The notes under the pieces were generated by a model, which worked only from the letters and a program-made list of their open reading frames with translations, had not been told where the DNA came from and searched no databases. This document shows positions 42,870 to 53,354 of a DNA stretch of 64,000 nucleotides, piece by piece. Source of the stretch: Paludibacter propionicigenes WB4 (lineage in GTDB: Bacteria; Bacteroidota; Bacteroidia; Bacteroidales; Paludibacteraceae). Every line of letters starts with the position of its first letter. Position 1 is the stretch's first letter. A program made the position numbers and the translations under genes. The stretch covers positions 1,798,001 to 1,862,000 of the forward strand of contig NC_014734.1 in assembly GCF_000183135.1 (NCBI RefSeq), given 5' to 3'.

Positions 42870-45800
42870 TTATTTTCGTGACACATTAAGAAAAATCGGA
42901 AGAAATATTATTATACCAATAATTGAGAATAATAAACCACCCATTGTACCTGCTGCCAGAGGATACCAAAATGCTTCTTTCGTAGAACCAATTATAAACG
43001 GGCTAAATCCCAGCACCGTTGATGTAATGGTTAGCATGATAGGTCGCATTTTATAGCTCCATGCTTTCACATACGCTCGTAATTTTGATACTCTTTTTTG
43101 CTTTACTATTCTATTAAATTCATCGATAATGTAAATATTAGCATTAACAGTTAATCCGCTAAGAAGTATGAAAGATGCAAAACCTCCCTGATCAAAGTTC
43201 AGTTTAAAAAGGTAAAATGTCAGAAATATGCCTATAAATGAGAAGGGAATAACAAATAATATTGCAAAAGGCTGTTTTAGTGAATTAAAGAGGATACTTG
43301 ACAGAAAGAAAATGATAATCAGGATTAAGAATAACAGTCCGTATTGTTTGCCTGTATCATTACCCCAATTGTAATTCCTACCGCTTTTATTTTCTATTGT
43401 ATACCCCATTGGTAGTTGCTTTTTAAAGCTATTAACAGCTTTTTCAAGTACTTTTTGTCCTTGTTCGGATGCCCCTATATATTCATATTGAACGCATAAA
43501 CGGTATTGCTGATTTTCTTTATATATGTTCTGTGGTGATTGTCCCTTTTCTATTTGGGCAACCTGGGATAGTTTCACTTCTTTTTCACCGATATTCATCG
43601 GAGTATGAATTAAATTCCATATATCATAATTTGCAGACTGTTTTGCATCCAAATATATTTGCTCTTGTCCGCTATTTGATGATACCTCACCGGCATAAAC
43701 AGACTTGCCCATTGAGTTATTTAAAGAGCCGAATAATTGAATAGGAGAAATTCCGGTTTCGGTCAATATCTTTTTATCAAGATTGAATTCAAATTCCTGA
43801 TAGTCGTCTTTATACCAACTAAATTCGGAGTTAATAGACACTTCTTTAATTCTTCTATAGTTGAGTAGTTTGGCTTTAAACTTTTTTGCCCATGCGTTTA
43901 ATTCATCGTAATTATAACCATATAATTCAGCCTGATACGAACCTGCATTTTCGCTCACATCATTGCTGAATCCATCTCCTAGCCCATAAACCCCCCAACT
44001 TCCGCCGCCCATTTCTAATGCTTTTGTAATTAAGTTCGATTTCAGCGAGTTCGGAAACCCGGAATATTGATCTTCTTTATTAAACAGGATGGTTATATTA
44101 GCTCTTCGTGCACTTTCTATTGTGGTTTGAAATTGCTTGATTTGTTTAAACTGGCTCAAATAAGCTTCCATTTGTTGAATAAGATAGTTCATTTGCACAA
44201 TAGTGGAACCATTAGGTAAGGTCGCTGTTACATAAAGACTTGTTTCTTGTCTATCTGTAAAATAAGAACCTTCATATACTTTCTGAACAAATAGACGTAA
44301 AGTTCCACCTAATACGTTATCGGCAATTGGCTTAATGGTTTCTTTATAGAATTCAGATCCAAACGTTTTATTATAGGTTTCTTTCCATTTCTCATTACCT
44401 TCAAGCTTGTCGGGAAGCATAAATACAGGAAGCCCAAAACTCAATATCAACAACGTTATCAGAATATATTTCCAACGACATGCAAATTGGCAATATTTTG
44501 CGTAAAACCGATTTATCCAGATTGAAACTCTATTCCAACGTATTCTTTTAAATAAACCAATCTTTCTTCGAGGTCTATTTAAATCATTTATTTTAAACAG
44601 ATCAAGTAATACGGGAACTACAAATAATACAACAAATAAGGAAATTATCAAATTAGTGATTAGAGCAAATGCAAAATCCTGCAAATTAAGTTTTATTTTA
44701 TCATCCATTAAAAATATCATCGACAATGAGCCGATTGTAGTAAGTGTTCCGGCCACAATAGCAAGGAAAACATACATATTTTTTCGCCTCATTATTTGAT
44801 CCGACATTATAATGACATTATCAATAATTAAAGTCATAGAAATAGTAATACCGGCTAATGAATAGAGATGAATTTCCAGCTTTAAAAGATAATAGACAAT
44901 TACTGCAATGGACAGATTTATTATTAGCGATGATACTATGAGCAACAGGTATTTGAGATTCCGATATACCAGCAAAACAAATAGCAATAATATAAATACG
45001 GTAAGTCCCGAACGAAAATATATTTTAGAAAGCTCTTCTCTGATATATTCTGTTGCATCGTAACTAACATGTATTTCGTACCCTTTGGGTAATACAGATT
45101 GAATCTTATTTATTTGCTGCTTTATAGTTTCACTTAAAGACAGCTGGTTAGCCGTTGGTTTTGCAACAATAGAAAGATAAATAGAATTCAAACCATTAAT
45201 TCTATATATGTACTGCGATTCTGCCTGTTGGTAGTTTATCTTCACAATTCGACTCAAGTTTATTAATCCTCCGGATTGTGTTTTGACAGTTATTCCTGAG
45301 CAGTTAAACCGAGGCTTATTGTCCTCATTATTTGTCATAAGAAGAACACGAATTAATGCCTTTTGTCCGGTAACTTGTTCTACAGACCCATTACCTAGGA
45401 ATTCTTTCGATAAATAGTTGTTGATTGATTGTTTAATGTTACTTATAGTTATCCCTAATGCTTCTAATTGTTTTGCATCATATTCCAATCGATATTCCAT
45501 TGGAGTTGATCCGGAAATATCTATCCGGTCAATACCTTTAATGTTAGCCAATTTGGGTTTGATTAATTTGTCAGTCAGTGCATAAATATGAGTAAGATTT
45601 TCAGGAGCATTGATTGTATAGCTTATAAATGGACGATCGGAATTTTCATCTGATTTACTGACAGAGATATTGGGGTAGCTTGTTTGAGGAGGTAAAGAAG
45701 GCCTTGTCTGACGAATTATAGTTGCAACCTCGAATCTGGCAACATTTATATCAACATGTTTATCCAGATTAATCGTAATTCTACCCCAACCATTTCCTGA

Positions 45801-46043
45801 TGTAGAACTAATATCCTGAATACCCTCAAGACGGCTCAGCATTGCTTCCAATTTAGACGTAACTTCGGTTTCAACAACTTTGGATGATTGTCCTGCAAGA
45901 GAAAAACTTATCGATATAGATGGTAAAGCTTTAGATGGCGATAATTTTACGGGTAGGTAAGGCATTAACGCCATACCAACGATGGTAAGACAAACGAATA
46001 CCAAAATTGTTGAAAACGAGGAAATCGGTAATTTGCGGTTCAT
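42870..46043 (-). CDS. RND-family efflux permease 2
   Basis: A 1057-residue inner-membrane RND transporter with the AcrB-type duplicated layout (12 hydrophobic segments, two large periplasmic loops). TM4 holds LIIDNVIIMSDQ: the first proton-relay Asp is present but the second is Asn. TM10 reads SGLTVNANIYIIDEFN, without the Lys found in AcrB. It is distant from its neighbour RND permease 1 and is the last gene of the operon, its ATG overlapping the TolC stop by four bases. It probably shares the single adaptor and outer-membrane channel. Substrate unknown. Confidence 0.88.
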   Translation of the reverse strand: MNRKLPISSFSTILVFVCLTIVGMALMPYLPVKLSPSKALPSISISFSLAGQSSKVVETEVTSKLEAMLSRLEGIQDISSTSGNGWGRITINLDKHVDINVARFEVATIIRQTRPSLPPQTSYPNISVSKSDENSDRPFISYTINAPENLTHIYALTDKLIKPKLANIKGIDRIDISGSTPMEYRLEYDAKQLEALGITISNIKQSINNYLSKEFLGNGSVEQVTGQKALIRVLLMTNNEDNKPRFNCSGITVKTQSGGLINLSRIVKINYQQAESQYIYRINGLNSIYLSIVAKPTANQLSLSETIKQQINKIQSVLPKGYEIHVSYDATEYIREELSKIYFRSGLTVFILLLFVLLVYRNLKYLLLIVSSLIINLSIAVIVYYLLKLEIHLYSLAGITISMTLIIDNVIIMSDQIMRRKNMYVFLAIVAGTLTTIGSLSMIFLMDDKIKLNLQDFAFALITNLIISLFVVLFVVPVLLDLFKINDLNRPRRKIGLFKRIRWNRVSIWINRFYAKYCQFACRWKYILITLLILSFGLPVFMLPDKLEGNEKWKETYNKTFGSEFYKETIKPIADNVLGGTLRLFVQKVYEGSYFTDRQETSLYVTATLPNGSTIVQMNYLIQQMEAYLSQFKQIKQFQTTIESARRANITILFNKEDQYSGFPNSLKSNLITKALEMGGGSWGVYGLGDGFSNDVSENAGSYQAELYGYNYDELNAWAKKFKAKLLNYRRIKEVSINSEFSWYKDDYQEFEFNLDKKILTETGISPIQLFGSLNNSMGKSVYAGEVSSNSGQEQIYLDAKQSANYDIWNLIHTPMNIGEKEVKLSQVAQIEKGQSPQNIYKENQQYRLCVQYEYIGASEQGQKVLEKAVNSFKKQLPMGYTIENKSGRNYNWGNDTGKQYGLLFLILIIIFFLSSILFNSLKQPFAILFVIPFSFIGIFLTFYLFKLNFDQGGFASFILLSGLTVNANIYIIDEFNRIVKQKRVSKLRAYVKAWSYKMRPIMLTITSTVLGFSPFIIGSTKEAFWYPLAAGTMGGLLFSIIGIIIFLPIFLNVSRK

Positions 46044-47524
46044 CGGCGAACTTTCATTAAGCGGTCAAACGATAAAAGTAAAGATGTTTGCTTTTCAAAA
46101 TCATAAAGAGTGAGTTTTCTGATTTTGTAATAACTTAACCAATAGTTTTTGAGTGCTTCAATATAATTTCGTCTAGCTTCCGTTTGACGGTTGAGGGATA
46201 AAGTTAGCGCACTTATATCATTTTCACCAATTATAAACCGTTCTCTCGTAGCCTGGTAAGCTAAATCAGCAATTTTAGTTGCTTCTTCAGCGCTCTTTAT
46301 TACTTCTTGCTGAATGCTAAAATTCTGAACAGTATTGACTACATCCTGCTCTAAAGCTATTTCTTCTTGCTTGTTCGAGATTTTAATCACATTCAGGTTG
46401 TTTTTTGCAACATTCAATCTTCCTTTTTTTACACCCCAGTCAAGAATAGGAATATTTAAACCCACCGAAATAATGTCTTGCCTTAATGTGTTTTGATAAG
46501 CAAGCTTCAATTTTTCAGCCACATTGTTATATCCGACACTGGCATAAACAGAGGCATCAAAACGCAATTCCTTAGAGGTTTTTTCCACTAGTTTTTCGGC
46601 ATCCATAATTCCTGTTTTGTTTTCTAAATAGGTAGGGTTATTAGTCATGGACTGTTGCAAAGCAAAGTCGGCAGAAACTTGGAAGATGCTTTGTTTTTCC
46701 GGCAAAAGAAGTTTTATTTCTGTTCCTTTTTCTAAATTAAGAAATGTTACTAATGCCGACATTGCCTTATTAAGGCTCGTTTGAGCATTTATCAAACTAT
46801 TTCGGGCATTTAGAGCATCTAATTTAAGTGTCAATAATTCTGCTTTTGAAATAGCTGCAATCTCAGAACGTTTTTGTCCAATTTGATATAAAGTATCGGC
46901 AGAAGTAAGGTTTTCGATAGCTCGTAAATGTTCAACTTGTGCACTCGCCAAATCGAAGAAGTACTGAACACAGGTTATTGAAATTTCTTCTGTCTTATAC
47001 AAAAAATTTCGTTTAGCAGTTTCATATTTGAGTGGTTCTATTTTTTTGTCCCACTTAAAACTATTATAACCAAACAAAGCCTGTTGGTAAGTTATACTTA
47101 TTGGAATAGCTGAAAACTGTTTGTAATTTGACTCTCCATAGTTTTTCATAAATCCAAGCTGAGAATTTACCGAAAAAGTGCCACCGGTCAGATCTATATT
47201 TTGACTTAATGCTAAATTTCCAGAGGAATATAAAGATTTTTGCTGACGGTAGACATCAATATTTTGTTCTGAATCATACCGCTTTATGAAATTATTACTA
47301 TACGAAATTGGTGTAGTAATAAGCGAAAGCGATGGTAGTCTGGCTGCTTGATAAGATTTATATTGCCAGTAGCTTGCCAGGTATAGATTTTTAGCTACAA
47401 AGGCTTGCAATGAACTGTCACTTGCAATGGCAATAGTTTGCTCAAGAGTAAAAACTTTTGTCTGCGCTAAAATACTGAATGTTGATATCGCAATAATATT
47501 GAGAATTACAATTACTTTCTTCAT
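46040..47524 (-). CDS. TolC-family outer-membrane efflux protein
   Basis: A 494-residue exported protein: signal peptide MKKVIVILNIIAISTFSILA with cleavage before QTKVFTLEQTIAIASDSSLQ, which is the typical TolC N-terminus. Two long helical repeats follow (SEIAAISKAELLTLKLDALN near 235; RFIGENDISALTLSLNRQTE-like region near 440), with the second-half motif LNIPILDWGVKKGRLNVAKN. It should form the outer-membrane channel for the two RND permeases flanking it. It starts 16 bases after RND permease 1. Confidence 0.9.
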   Translation of the reverse strand: MKKVIVILNIIAISTFSILAQTKVFTLEQTIAIASDSSLQAFVAKNLYLASYWQYKSYQAARLPSLSLITTPISYSNNFIKRYDSEQNIDVYRQQKSLYSSGNLALSQNIDLTGGTFSVNSQLGFMKNYGESNYKQFSAIPISITYQQALFGYNSFKWDKKIEPLKYETAKRNFLYKTEEISITCVQYFFDLASAQVEHLRAIENLTSADTLYQIGQKRSEIAAISKAELLTLKLDALNARNSLINAQTSLNKAMSALVTFLNLEKGTEIKLLLPEKQSIFQVSADFALQQSMTNNPTYLENKTGIMDAEKLVEKTSKELRFDASVYASVGYNNVAEKLKLAYQNTLRQDIISVGLNIPILDWGVKKGRLNVAKNNLNVIKISNKQEEIALEQDVVNTVQNFSIQQEVIKSAEEATKIADLAYQATRERFIIGENDISALTLSLNRQTEARRNYIEALKNYWLSYYKIRKLTLYDFEKQTSLLLSFDRLMKVRR

Positions 47525-47540
47525 TTCTTTAAATTGAGAA

Positions 47541-50500
47541 TTATGCTTTGACTTTCACTTCTTTTTTCCTATATATCAACCAATAGACTAATGGAACTAC
47601 AAATAAGCTTACTGGCGTTCCTATTACCATTCCACCTATGATACCAAGAGCCAATGGTGTTTCTAGCTGGGAGCCAATATCGTTACCAAATAATAGGGGA
47701 GACATACAAACGATTGATGTAAATGTGGTCATTAATATAGCTTTCAATCTTCGTCTTCCTGACTCGTGTATAGCATCCATTAAAGGTATCCCGGTTTTTC
47801 GTAGTTGATTCATCATATCCACTTTCAATATACTATCATTGATAATAATTCCGGCACTAACTACTATCCCGATTGCAGACATTAAATTAAGCGAATGCCC
47901 TAAAACAATGAGTAACCCCAATGAGGCAGTAATATCAATTGGAATCTCAAGTAATACAATTAATGGTAAAACGAAATTCTCAAATTGTGCCGCCAGAATA
48001 AAATACATTAGCGAAATAGATATCAACAGAATAACGATTAATTCATTAATCATTTTTTTATTGGAGAAGAATGAACCTGAAAAGTCAATATTCCAATTAT
48101 TACTAACCGAAGCATCCGATTTCACTTTTTCAATTATTTTATCAGGATGTTTCGTGTCATAAAATTGCAACGGAACATATTCACCTTGTTTTCCGGCAAT
48201 GATTGATTTCAAATCTTCCGAATAGGTAACTGTTAAGAAATTGCTCAACGGGATAGCCGAAAATCTGCCCTGTTCGAATGAAGATGTTTTTACCAATGTA
48301 TTCGTAATAATTTCATTTACTGTTCTTTCTTCGCCACTCAGTACAATAGGTAAATATTGTTGATATGAACGTAAAACAGCAACTTCATTTTCTTTAAATG
48401 CAGTTTTAAGAACATTATAGACTTCTTCATAAGAGACATTGTACAGCAGAAGTTTCTCTCTGTCTATTTTCAAATTCATTTGTAAAAGAAACGGCGTTGC
48501 CGTTGGCTTTTTGTGAGTTTCTTTTAGTATTTTTTGCTCTATCTTATTAATACCATCACGCGATATCGGGCTATTTCCGTTTTTGGGATACAATTCAACA
48601 CATAAATCGGGTTCGCCGGTTTCAAAAATCCGTTCAAATATATTCCCTACAGGAAATATAGTTATAGCAGCAAAAGGATAGTTTTTGGCTAAATAATTAG
48701 TTACGTTTCGTTTTAAATTGGGAATATCTTCAACATGAAGTGCTTTCATGTATATTTCAGCTTCAGATGTGGTTTGTTCTTTTTCCTTGTTCAGTAAAAA
48801 CTGTTGTTGCCCTAAATAGACAGCATGTTCGGGCAATGCACCATTCAGACTCTTTATTAATGTTTCCACCCTATCCTTATTTTCAGACAAATGAATGTTG
48901 TCGTTCCAATCAATTTTCACTATCATTTCGTTCTGAGTGATATAAGGCATTTTTTCTTTCGGAATAATCCAAAAGAGAAACGAACATAATGGAAAGATAC
49001 ATACCATCACAATCATTGTAAGTGCTTTATGACTAAAGGTCCAACGCGTTCCCCAATCATATATTTTATCAAAGATTGTATCCTTAACAGGTCTGGTTAA
49101 TCTTTCATTTTCCTTTTTCAGCCAATTTTCAGGTAATTTAACAGAATAAACCAGCTTGTAGCATATCGGAAGGAAAATAATCCCCGAAAGATATGAAACA
49201 AACAATCCTACGCTTACAGAAAATGCCTGATCGAAAAAAAGTGCACCAGCCATTCCACTTAAAAAAATTAACGGAACAAAAACGGAAGTGGTAGTAAACG
49301 ATGAAGTTAGCATAGGTGCAATAACTTCATTGGTTCCTTTAATACAAGAGTTTTGTATTGAAAAGCGTTTACGGCGGTACTGGCTAATGTTATCGGTAAC
49401 TATTATCGAATTGTCAATCATCATCCCCGAAGCCAGAACCAATCCGGTTAAAGAGATCATATTCAATGATACACCGAATAAATAGAAGAACAAGAAACAG
49501 ATAACAAGAGACACAACCATGTTGAGACTTATGATAATCGATGTGCGAATATCTTTTAGAAAAATGGCAGAAACAAAACAGACAAAAATAAAAGCAATAT
49601 ATAAGTTTTGTTCCAAGTTCGAAATGGTATAATCCAGCAATACAGTTTGGTTTTGTGACACTGTAAAATCTATATTGGGATATTTCCTTTTAAAATCATC
49701 AGTAAGTCTTGCTATTTCAGATTTCAGGCTACTTATTTTTTCGTTATTCTGTTTTATAACCTGCATTACAACAGCTCTTTTCCCGTTATAAAACGCCATT
49801 CCGGTTTCTTTCTCAGGAACTATTTTTACACTTGCAAGGTCTTTCAGGCGATAGATTTTATCGTTTTTTCGAATAAAAATATTTTCAATATCTTCAACGG
49901 AGCGTACTATTGTTGAAAACTTGATATTGTATTCGTAGTAACCATCCCGAACGGTCATGCTTCCCGGATCAATATTGTTATTGGCTAATGCCGATTCAAT
50001 ATCATTGTTTGTAATACCTGAAATTTCGAGCAAGTTATGATTTGGCACCAGAATCACTTGCTTTTTAATCTCTCCGGTCACATCTACCATGGCAACTTGC
50101 GGTAGTTGTTCTATGCGGCGCTTAATTACATTTTCTGAAAATTCGCATAGATTAATAAACTCGGTTTGATCCGTTTTATCGAGTGTCTTTTCATTTTTTA
50201 GGGTTAAGTTTAGATTAAAAACAGGGATGTCGGTGGCACTAGCTTTTACTACCCGCGGACGATCAATCGTTTTGGGTATAAAATTCATAGCAAGGTCTAT
50301 TTTCTCGTTGACCTCAATGAATGCTAAATCGGTATTTGCACCATATTCAAATTTCAGGCGTACAATGGCATTTCCATCCTGAGTTTCGGTGTGAATATCA
50401 CGTAAATTCCCTATTTGCAATAACTGAAGACGGATAGGTTTTACTACGGTATTTTCCAGTTCGCGGGCAGAAGTGTTCTTCCCTGAAATTTTTACTGTTA

Positions 50501-50627
50501 TCTCGGGTATGGCAATATCCGGCAACAATGAAATAGGGATATTCATGTAGGTCACCAGACCCAGAATAAAAAATGCCGTAAAAACCATAAAAACGGCAAT
50601 TGGTCGGTTCAGAAGGTACTTTATCAT
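47541..50627 (-). CDS. RND-family efflux permease 1
   Basis: A 1028-residue RND permease starting MIKYLLNRPIAVFMVFTAFF, the usual N-terminal helix. TM4 reads ASGMMIDNSIIVTDN (Asp-Asn where AcrB has Asp-Asp), and TM10 reads VSAGIIINDSILKVDMMNQ, again without the AcrB Lys. It ends with basic residues RKKEVKVKA. It overlaps the adaptor gene by four bases (ATGA) and precedes tolC, so it is the main partner of that adaptor. Drugs, metals, lipids or peptides are all possible substrates; proximity to peptide genes is discussed in the findings. Confidence 0.9.
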   Translation of the reverse strand: MIKYLLNRPIAVFMVFTAFFILGLVTYMNIPISLLPDIAIPEITVKISGKNTSARELENTVVKPIRLQLLQIGNLRDIHTETQDGNAIVRLKFEYGANTDLAFIEVNEKIDLAMNFIPKTIDRPRVVKASATDIPVFNLNLTLKNEKTLDKTDQTEFINLCEFSENVIKRRIEQLPQVAMVDVTGEIKKQVILVPNHNLLEISGITNNDIESALANNNIDPGSMTVRDGYYEYNIKFSTIVRSVEDIENIFIRKNDKIYRLKDLASVKIVPEKETGMAFYNGKRAVVMQVIKQNNEKISSLKSEIARLTDDFKRKYPNIDFTVSQNQTVLLDYTISNLEQNLYIAFIFVCFVSAIFLKDIRTSIIISLNMVVSLVICFLFFYLFGVSLNMISLTGLVLASGMMIDNSIIVTDNISQYRRKRFSIQNSCIKGTNEVIAPMLTSSFTTTSVFVPLIFLSGMAGALFFDQAFSVSVGLFVSYLSGIIFLPICYKLVYSVKLPENWLKKENERLTRPVKDTIFDKIYDWGTRWTFSHKALTMIVMVCIFPLCSFLFWIIPKEKMPYITQNEMIVKIDWNDNIHLSENKDRVETLIKSLNGALPEHAVYLGQQQFLLNKEKEQTTSEAEIYMKALHVEDIPNLKRNVTNYLAKNYPFAAITIFPVGNIFERIFETGEPDLCVELYPKNGNSPISRDGINKIEQKILKETHKKPTATPFLLQMNLKIDREKLLLYNVSYEEVYNVLKTAFKENEVAVLRSYQQYLPIVLSGEERTVNEIITNTLVKTSSFEQGRFSAIPLSNFLTVTYSEDLKSIIAGKQGEYVPLQFYDTKHPDKIIEKVKSDASVSNNWNIDFSGSFFSNKKMINELIVILLISISLMYFILAAQFENFVLPLIVLLEIPIDITASLGLLIVLGHSLNLMSAIGIVVSAGIIINDSILKVDMMNQLRKTGIPLMDAIHESGRRRLKAILMTTFTSIVCMSPLLFGNDIGSQLETPLALGIIGGMVIGTPVSLFVVPLVYWLIYRKKEVKVKA

Positions 50628-51688
50628 TTTATTACAGATACCGGAGCTTCATGAGCCAGATTGATATTTCCATCGTAAATCACACTATCACCTTCGTTCA
50701 GTCCTTCTGTAACAATAAATCCGGTAGCATTCTCCAGTCCTGTTTTCACATAATTCCACATGGACTTGCCGGCATGAAGCGTAAAGACAACTTGTCGGTT
50801 TGTTCGTAGTACCAGCGCTTTTTTGGGAATAACCAATTGATTCGGGAGTGTTTTTTGTACCCGTACATTCACATTCATACCATCAAATAATTTGGTTGAA
50901 GCTTGTATAGTGGCTTTCACCCTGACCATTCCGTTTTTATCCACTACAGGGTTTATTTCTACAATCCTACCTGGCCCATTATAATTGGCAACCGAAAAGG
51001 GTGAAACTACTACTCTATCCCCTACTGAAATCATGGGTAGTTCGTTTTCCAACACCTGAAAAATTACTTCGGGAGAAGCATTGTCTACTATAGTGCAAAA
51101 TGGCTGACCGCTGGTTGGCTGGTTATGTTCTTTACTAAGCAGATTAGCCACAACACCATTAAATGGTGCGTAAAGGACTGCATTTTTCAGGTTGTAGGCC
51201 GATAGTTCATGCTGTATACGATTCTGCTCATAGTTACTTCGGGTTTTGGCTATCCGCATAACCTCCTTCGGTATCTTTGTTGAATCTTTAACCGAATAGC
51301 CCTGACCAATTAATACATTTTGAAGTTCCAGTTTACTTTTCTCCCAATTATCACTAGCCTGCTGCAAGGCATTGTTGAGTTTAAACAAATCGAGCGAAGC
51401 TATTTTCTGGCCCTTAAGCACTCTATCGCCATTTTTTACAAATATGCGTGTAACTACTTCGTTGGTCTGAAAATACAAATCAGCTTTACGAACAGCTGCA
51501 ACAGTTCCGTTGGCCAGAATTTCGCGAGCAAAAGCCGTTTTTACTAATTTCATTGCTTTTACTTGCGTTTGCTCTTCGGCTAACTTTGTTTTTACTTGTT
51601 CTGCTTTTGCTTCTTTGGGTTTGGAGGAGCAAGCTCCTCCAAGCACCAGTAAACCGATTAAAAATAAAGGAATGGTGAAATTTTTCAT
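50624..51688 (-). CDS. RND periplasmic adaptor (membrane fusion) lipoprotein
   Basis: A 354-residue HlyD/AcrA-type adaptor. The lipoprotein signal ends LGGACSS with Cys20. A barrel-sandwich/lipoyl half (AVRKADLYFQTNEVVTRIFV, then GDRVLKGQKIASLD), a coiled-coil hairpin (about 105-160), the second lipoyl half (NAVLYAPFNGVVANLLSKEH) and beta-barrel domains (GMVRVKATIQASTKLFDGMN) follow in normal order. It links the RND permeases to TolC. It heads the four-gene operon, 125 bases after the beta-propeller lipoprotein gene upstream on the same strand. Confidence 0.92.
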   Translation of the reverse strand: MKNFTIPLFLIGLLVLGGACSSKPKEAKAEQVKTKLAEEQTQVKAMKLVKTAFAREILANGTVAAVRKADLYFQTNEVVTRIFVKNGDRVLKGQKIASLDLFKLNNALQQASDNWEKSKLELQNVLIGQGYSVKDSTKIPKEVMRIAKTRSNYEQNRIQHELSAYNLKNAVLYAPFNGVVANLLSKEHNQPTSGQPFCTIVDNASPEVIFQVLENELPMISVGDRVVVSPFSVANYNGPGRIVEINPVVDKNGMVRVKATIQASTKLFDGMNVNVRVQKTLPNQLVIPKKALVLRTNRQVVFTLHAGKSMWNYVKTGLENATGFIVTEGLNEGDSVIYDGNINLAHEAPVSVIK

Positions 51689-51813
51689 ATATGATATTTA
51701 TTATTTAAAACTCACTAATTCAATTTTTAGAATTTATCAATTTAGTCAATTCACCTAAATGCCAAGTATATTGATTATATGACGAATAAGTTTGTCTGTT
51801 TTGAATCAATCCA

Positions 51814-52911
51814 TCAAAAAAAAACATCTTTTCTTATTTTTGCAATAATTGGATTTAAATCTTCATTTCGCTCTTCGAAATTATTATTCTTTAGAAAGAA
51901 ATATATAAATTCTTCATCAACATAATTAGGCCAAACATAAATCTCTTTAGATTTTAAATTTAACGGAAATCCATACTCAAATTTATTCTTTGCTATGTTT
52001 CTATAAAGAAGTTTTGATGTTTTTATATCCCATATATCGCTAATTATTTCATTTTGAAAGTAATATGCCAAGAAATAATAATTATTCACAATTTGACCAT
52101 ACTCTCCAAATATATATTTTTTTCTTTCTTGTCTTTTTGAGAAATCAGCTGCAATAGTCTTTGCTATTTTGTATTTTCCTTTTGATATTGTTAAAATAGG
52201 AGTTGCAATATGATTCTTAATTGCATATAGAGTATCTGAGAACTCATCTTTAAAATATGTTTTATCTCCAATTGTCTTTATAGGGTTAAAAAAAACAAAA
52301 CCTTTGTTTAATACGCCTTTCTCATTTTTTGAATCAAATAGGTTAATAATATTTCTCCATGTTTTGTCGTAAAATCCAACAAGATTCTTGTTGTTTCTCA
52401 CTGGATTGAAAGAAACTACAAAATCATTGTTTGCAGTATGGTTAAATGAACCTACAAAGTTAATATCTAGCGACTTTATAAACTCTCCTTTGAAGGAATA
52501 TATAATAATTTTTCCTTTATCTGAGTCATTTATATAAAGTGAGGATTCATTACTATCAACAACGACATCCATTATGCTAGAGTACTCTTCAGGCCCACCC
52601 CCTTTTCTGTCGATCTTTTGTTCCAAACGTCCGTTTTTTGCATTAAATATGTATATAATGCTTCGATCTTCAACAACAATGATACTTTTTGTAACATCAA
52701 TAATACGAGGAGATACTAATAAACATGAGTCAGAGGTTTCAAGCTGAATGGATTCAACATTTTTTGAAATCTTATCCCAATCCATTTTATTGAAGTTCCT
52801 AACAGCAATTGAACCCTCTAAATCAATTATTGGAAACTCTGAATTATTATTCTTACAAGATGAAAAAAAGAATGAAAAATAAATAAGTAAACATATAAAA
52901 ATAAATTTCAT
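51814..52911 (-). CDS. 6-bladed beta-propeller lipoprotein (module A)
   Basis: A 365-residue lipoprotein: signal MKFIFICLLIYFSFFFSSC with lipid Cys19, then repeated propeller-blade segments such as IIVVEDRSIIYIFNAKNGRL, QKIDRKGGGPEEYSSIMDVV and SLYINDSDKGKIIIYSFKGE. The RKGGGPxEY motif is typical of Bacteroidetes 6-bladed beta-propeller (NHL/BF3164-like) lipoproteins. It is likely anchored to a membrane and involved in protein or ligand binding; no enzymatic residues are evident. It overlaps the CGGC gene by four bases and is the last gene of module A before the RND operon. Confidence 0.85.
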   Translation of the reverse strand: MKFIFICLLIYFSFFFSSCKNNNSEFPIIDLEGSIAVRNFNKMDWDKISKNVESIQLETSDSCLLVSPRIIDVTKSIIVVEDRSIIYIFNAKNGRLEQKIDRKGGGPEEYSSIMDVVVDSNESSLYINDSDKGKIIIYSFKGEFIKSLDINFVGSFNHTANNDFVVSFNPVRNNKNLVGFYDKTWRNIINLFDSKNEKGVLNKGFVFFNPIKTIGDKTYFKDEFSDTLYAIKNHIATPILTISKGKYKIAKTIAADFSKRQERKKYIFGEYGQIVNNYYFLAYYFQNEIISDIWDIKTSKLLYRNIAKNKFEYGFPLNLKSKEIYVWPNYVDEEFIYFFLKNNNFEERNEDLNPIIAKIRKDVFF

Positions 52912-53354
52912 AGTAACGATTTTTTTATTTTACCAAATGCATCGCTTTCAGGAGATTGAAAATAAATGGCAGTAATTTTTAGATTCTTCAACTTTAGAAC
53001 TACAGGATATATTTGCTTTTCTACTGGATACGCAGTTAAGAAAATATTGTCTTTATCAAGAAAAACAGAATGAGGATCAATATTAATCTTCTGTTTCAAA
53101 GTTTTCATTGATATAATGTTTGTGAAAATGAATTTTATTTTTCTATTTTTTCTATTTTCCATATAGTAATTCTCTGCACCTGTTATGCAACCGCCACAAC
53201 CTTGGCTCGGTATTATCACTAGATAGTCAATATTATTTAAATCTACGTCAGAAAATACTTCTCTCACTGCATATTGAAATTTTATTTTATCGTTCACACC
53301 GATGCTACAGCTAATTTGCAGAATAGCTATTATTATACATATAAAATACTTCAT
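52908..53354 (-). CDS. Thioredoxin-like lipoprotein with CGGC motif (module A)
   Basis: A 148-residue lipoprotein: signal MKYFICIIIAILQISC with Cys16, then a fold starting VIIPSQGCGGCITGAENYY (Cys53 and Cys56), HSVFLDKDNIFLTAYPVEKQ and a strand VVLKLKNLKITAIYF, resembling a divergent thioredoxin or peroxiredoxin domain. A CxxC at the end of the first strand suits a thiol oxidoreductase. ATGA overlaps join it to both neighbours, so it is translationally coupled within module A. Its partner could be the Cys-rich NVEALA peptide. Confidence 0.65.
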   Translation of the reverse strand: MKYFICIIIAILQISCSIGVNDKIKFQYAVREVFSDVDLNNIDYLVIIPSQGCGGCITGAENYYMENRKNRKIKFIFTNIISMKTLKQKINIDPHSVFLDKDNIFLTAYPVEKQIYPVVLKLKNLKITAIYFQSPESDAFGKIKKSLL

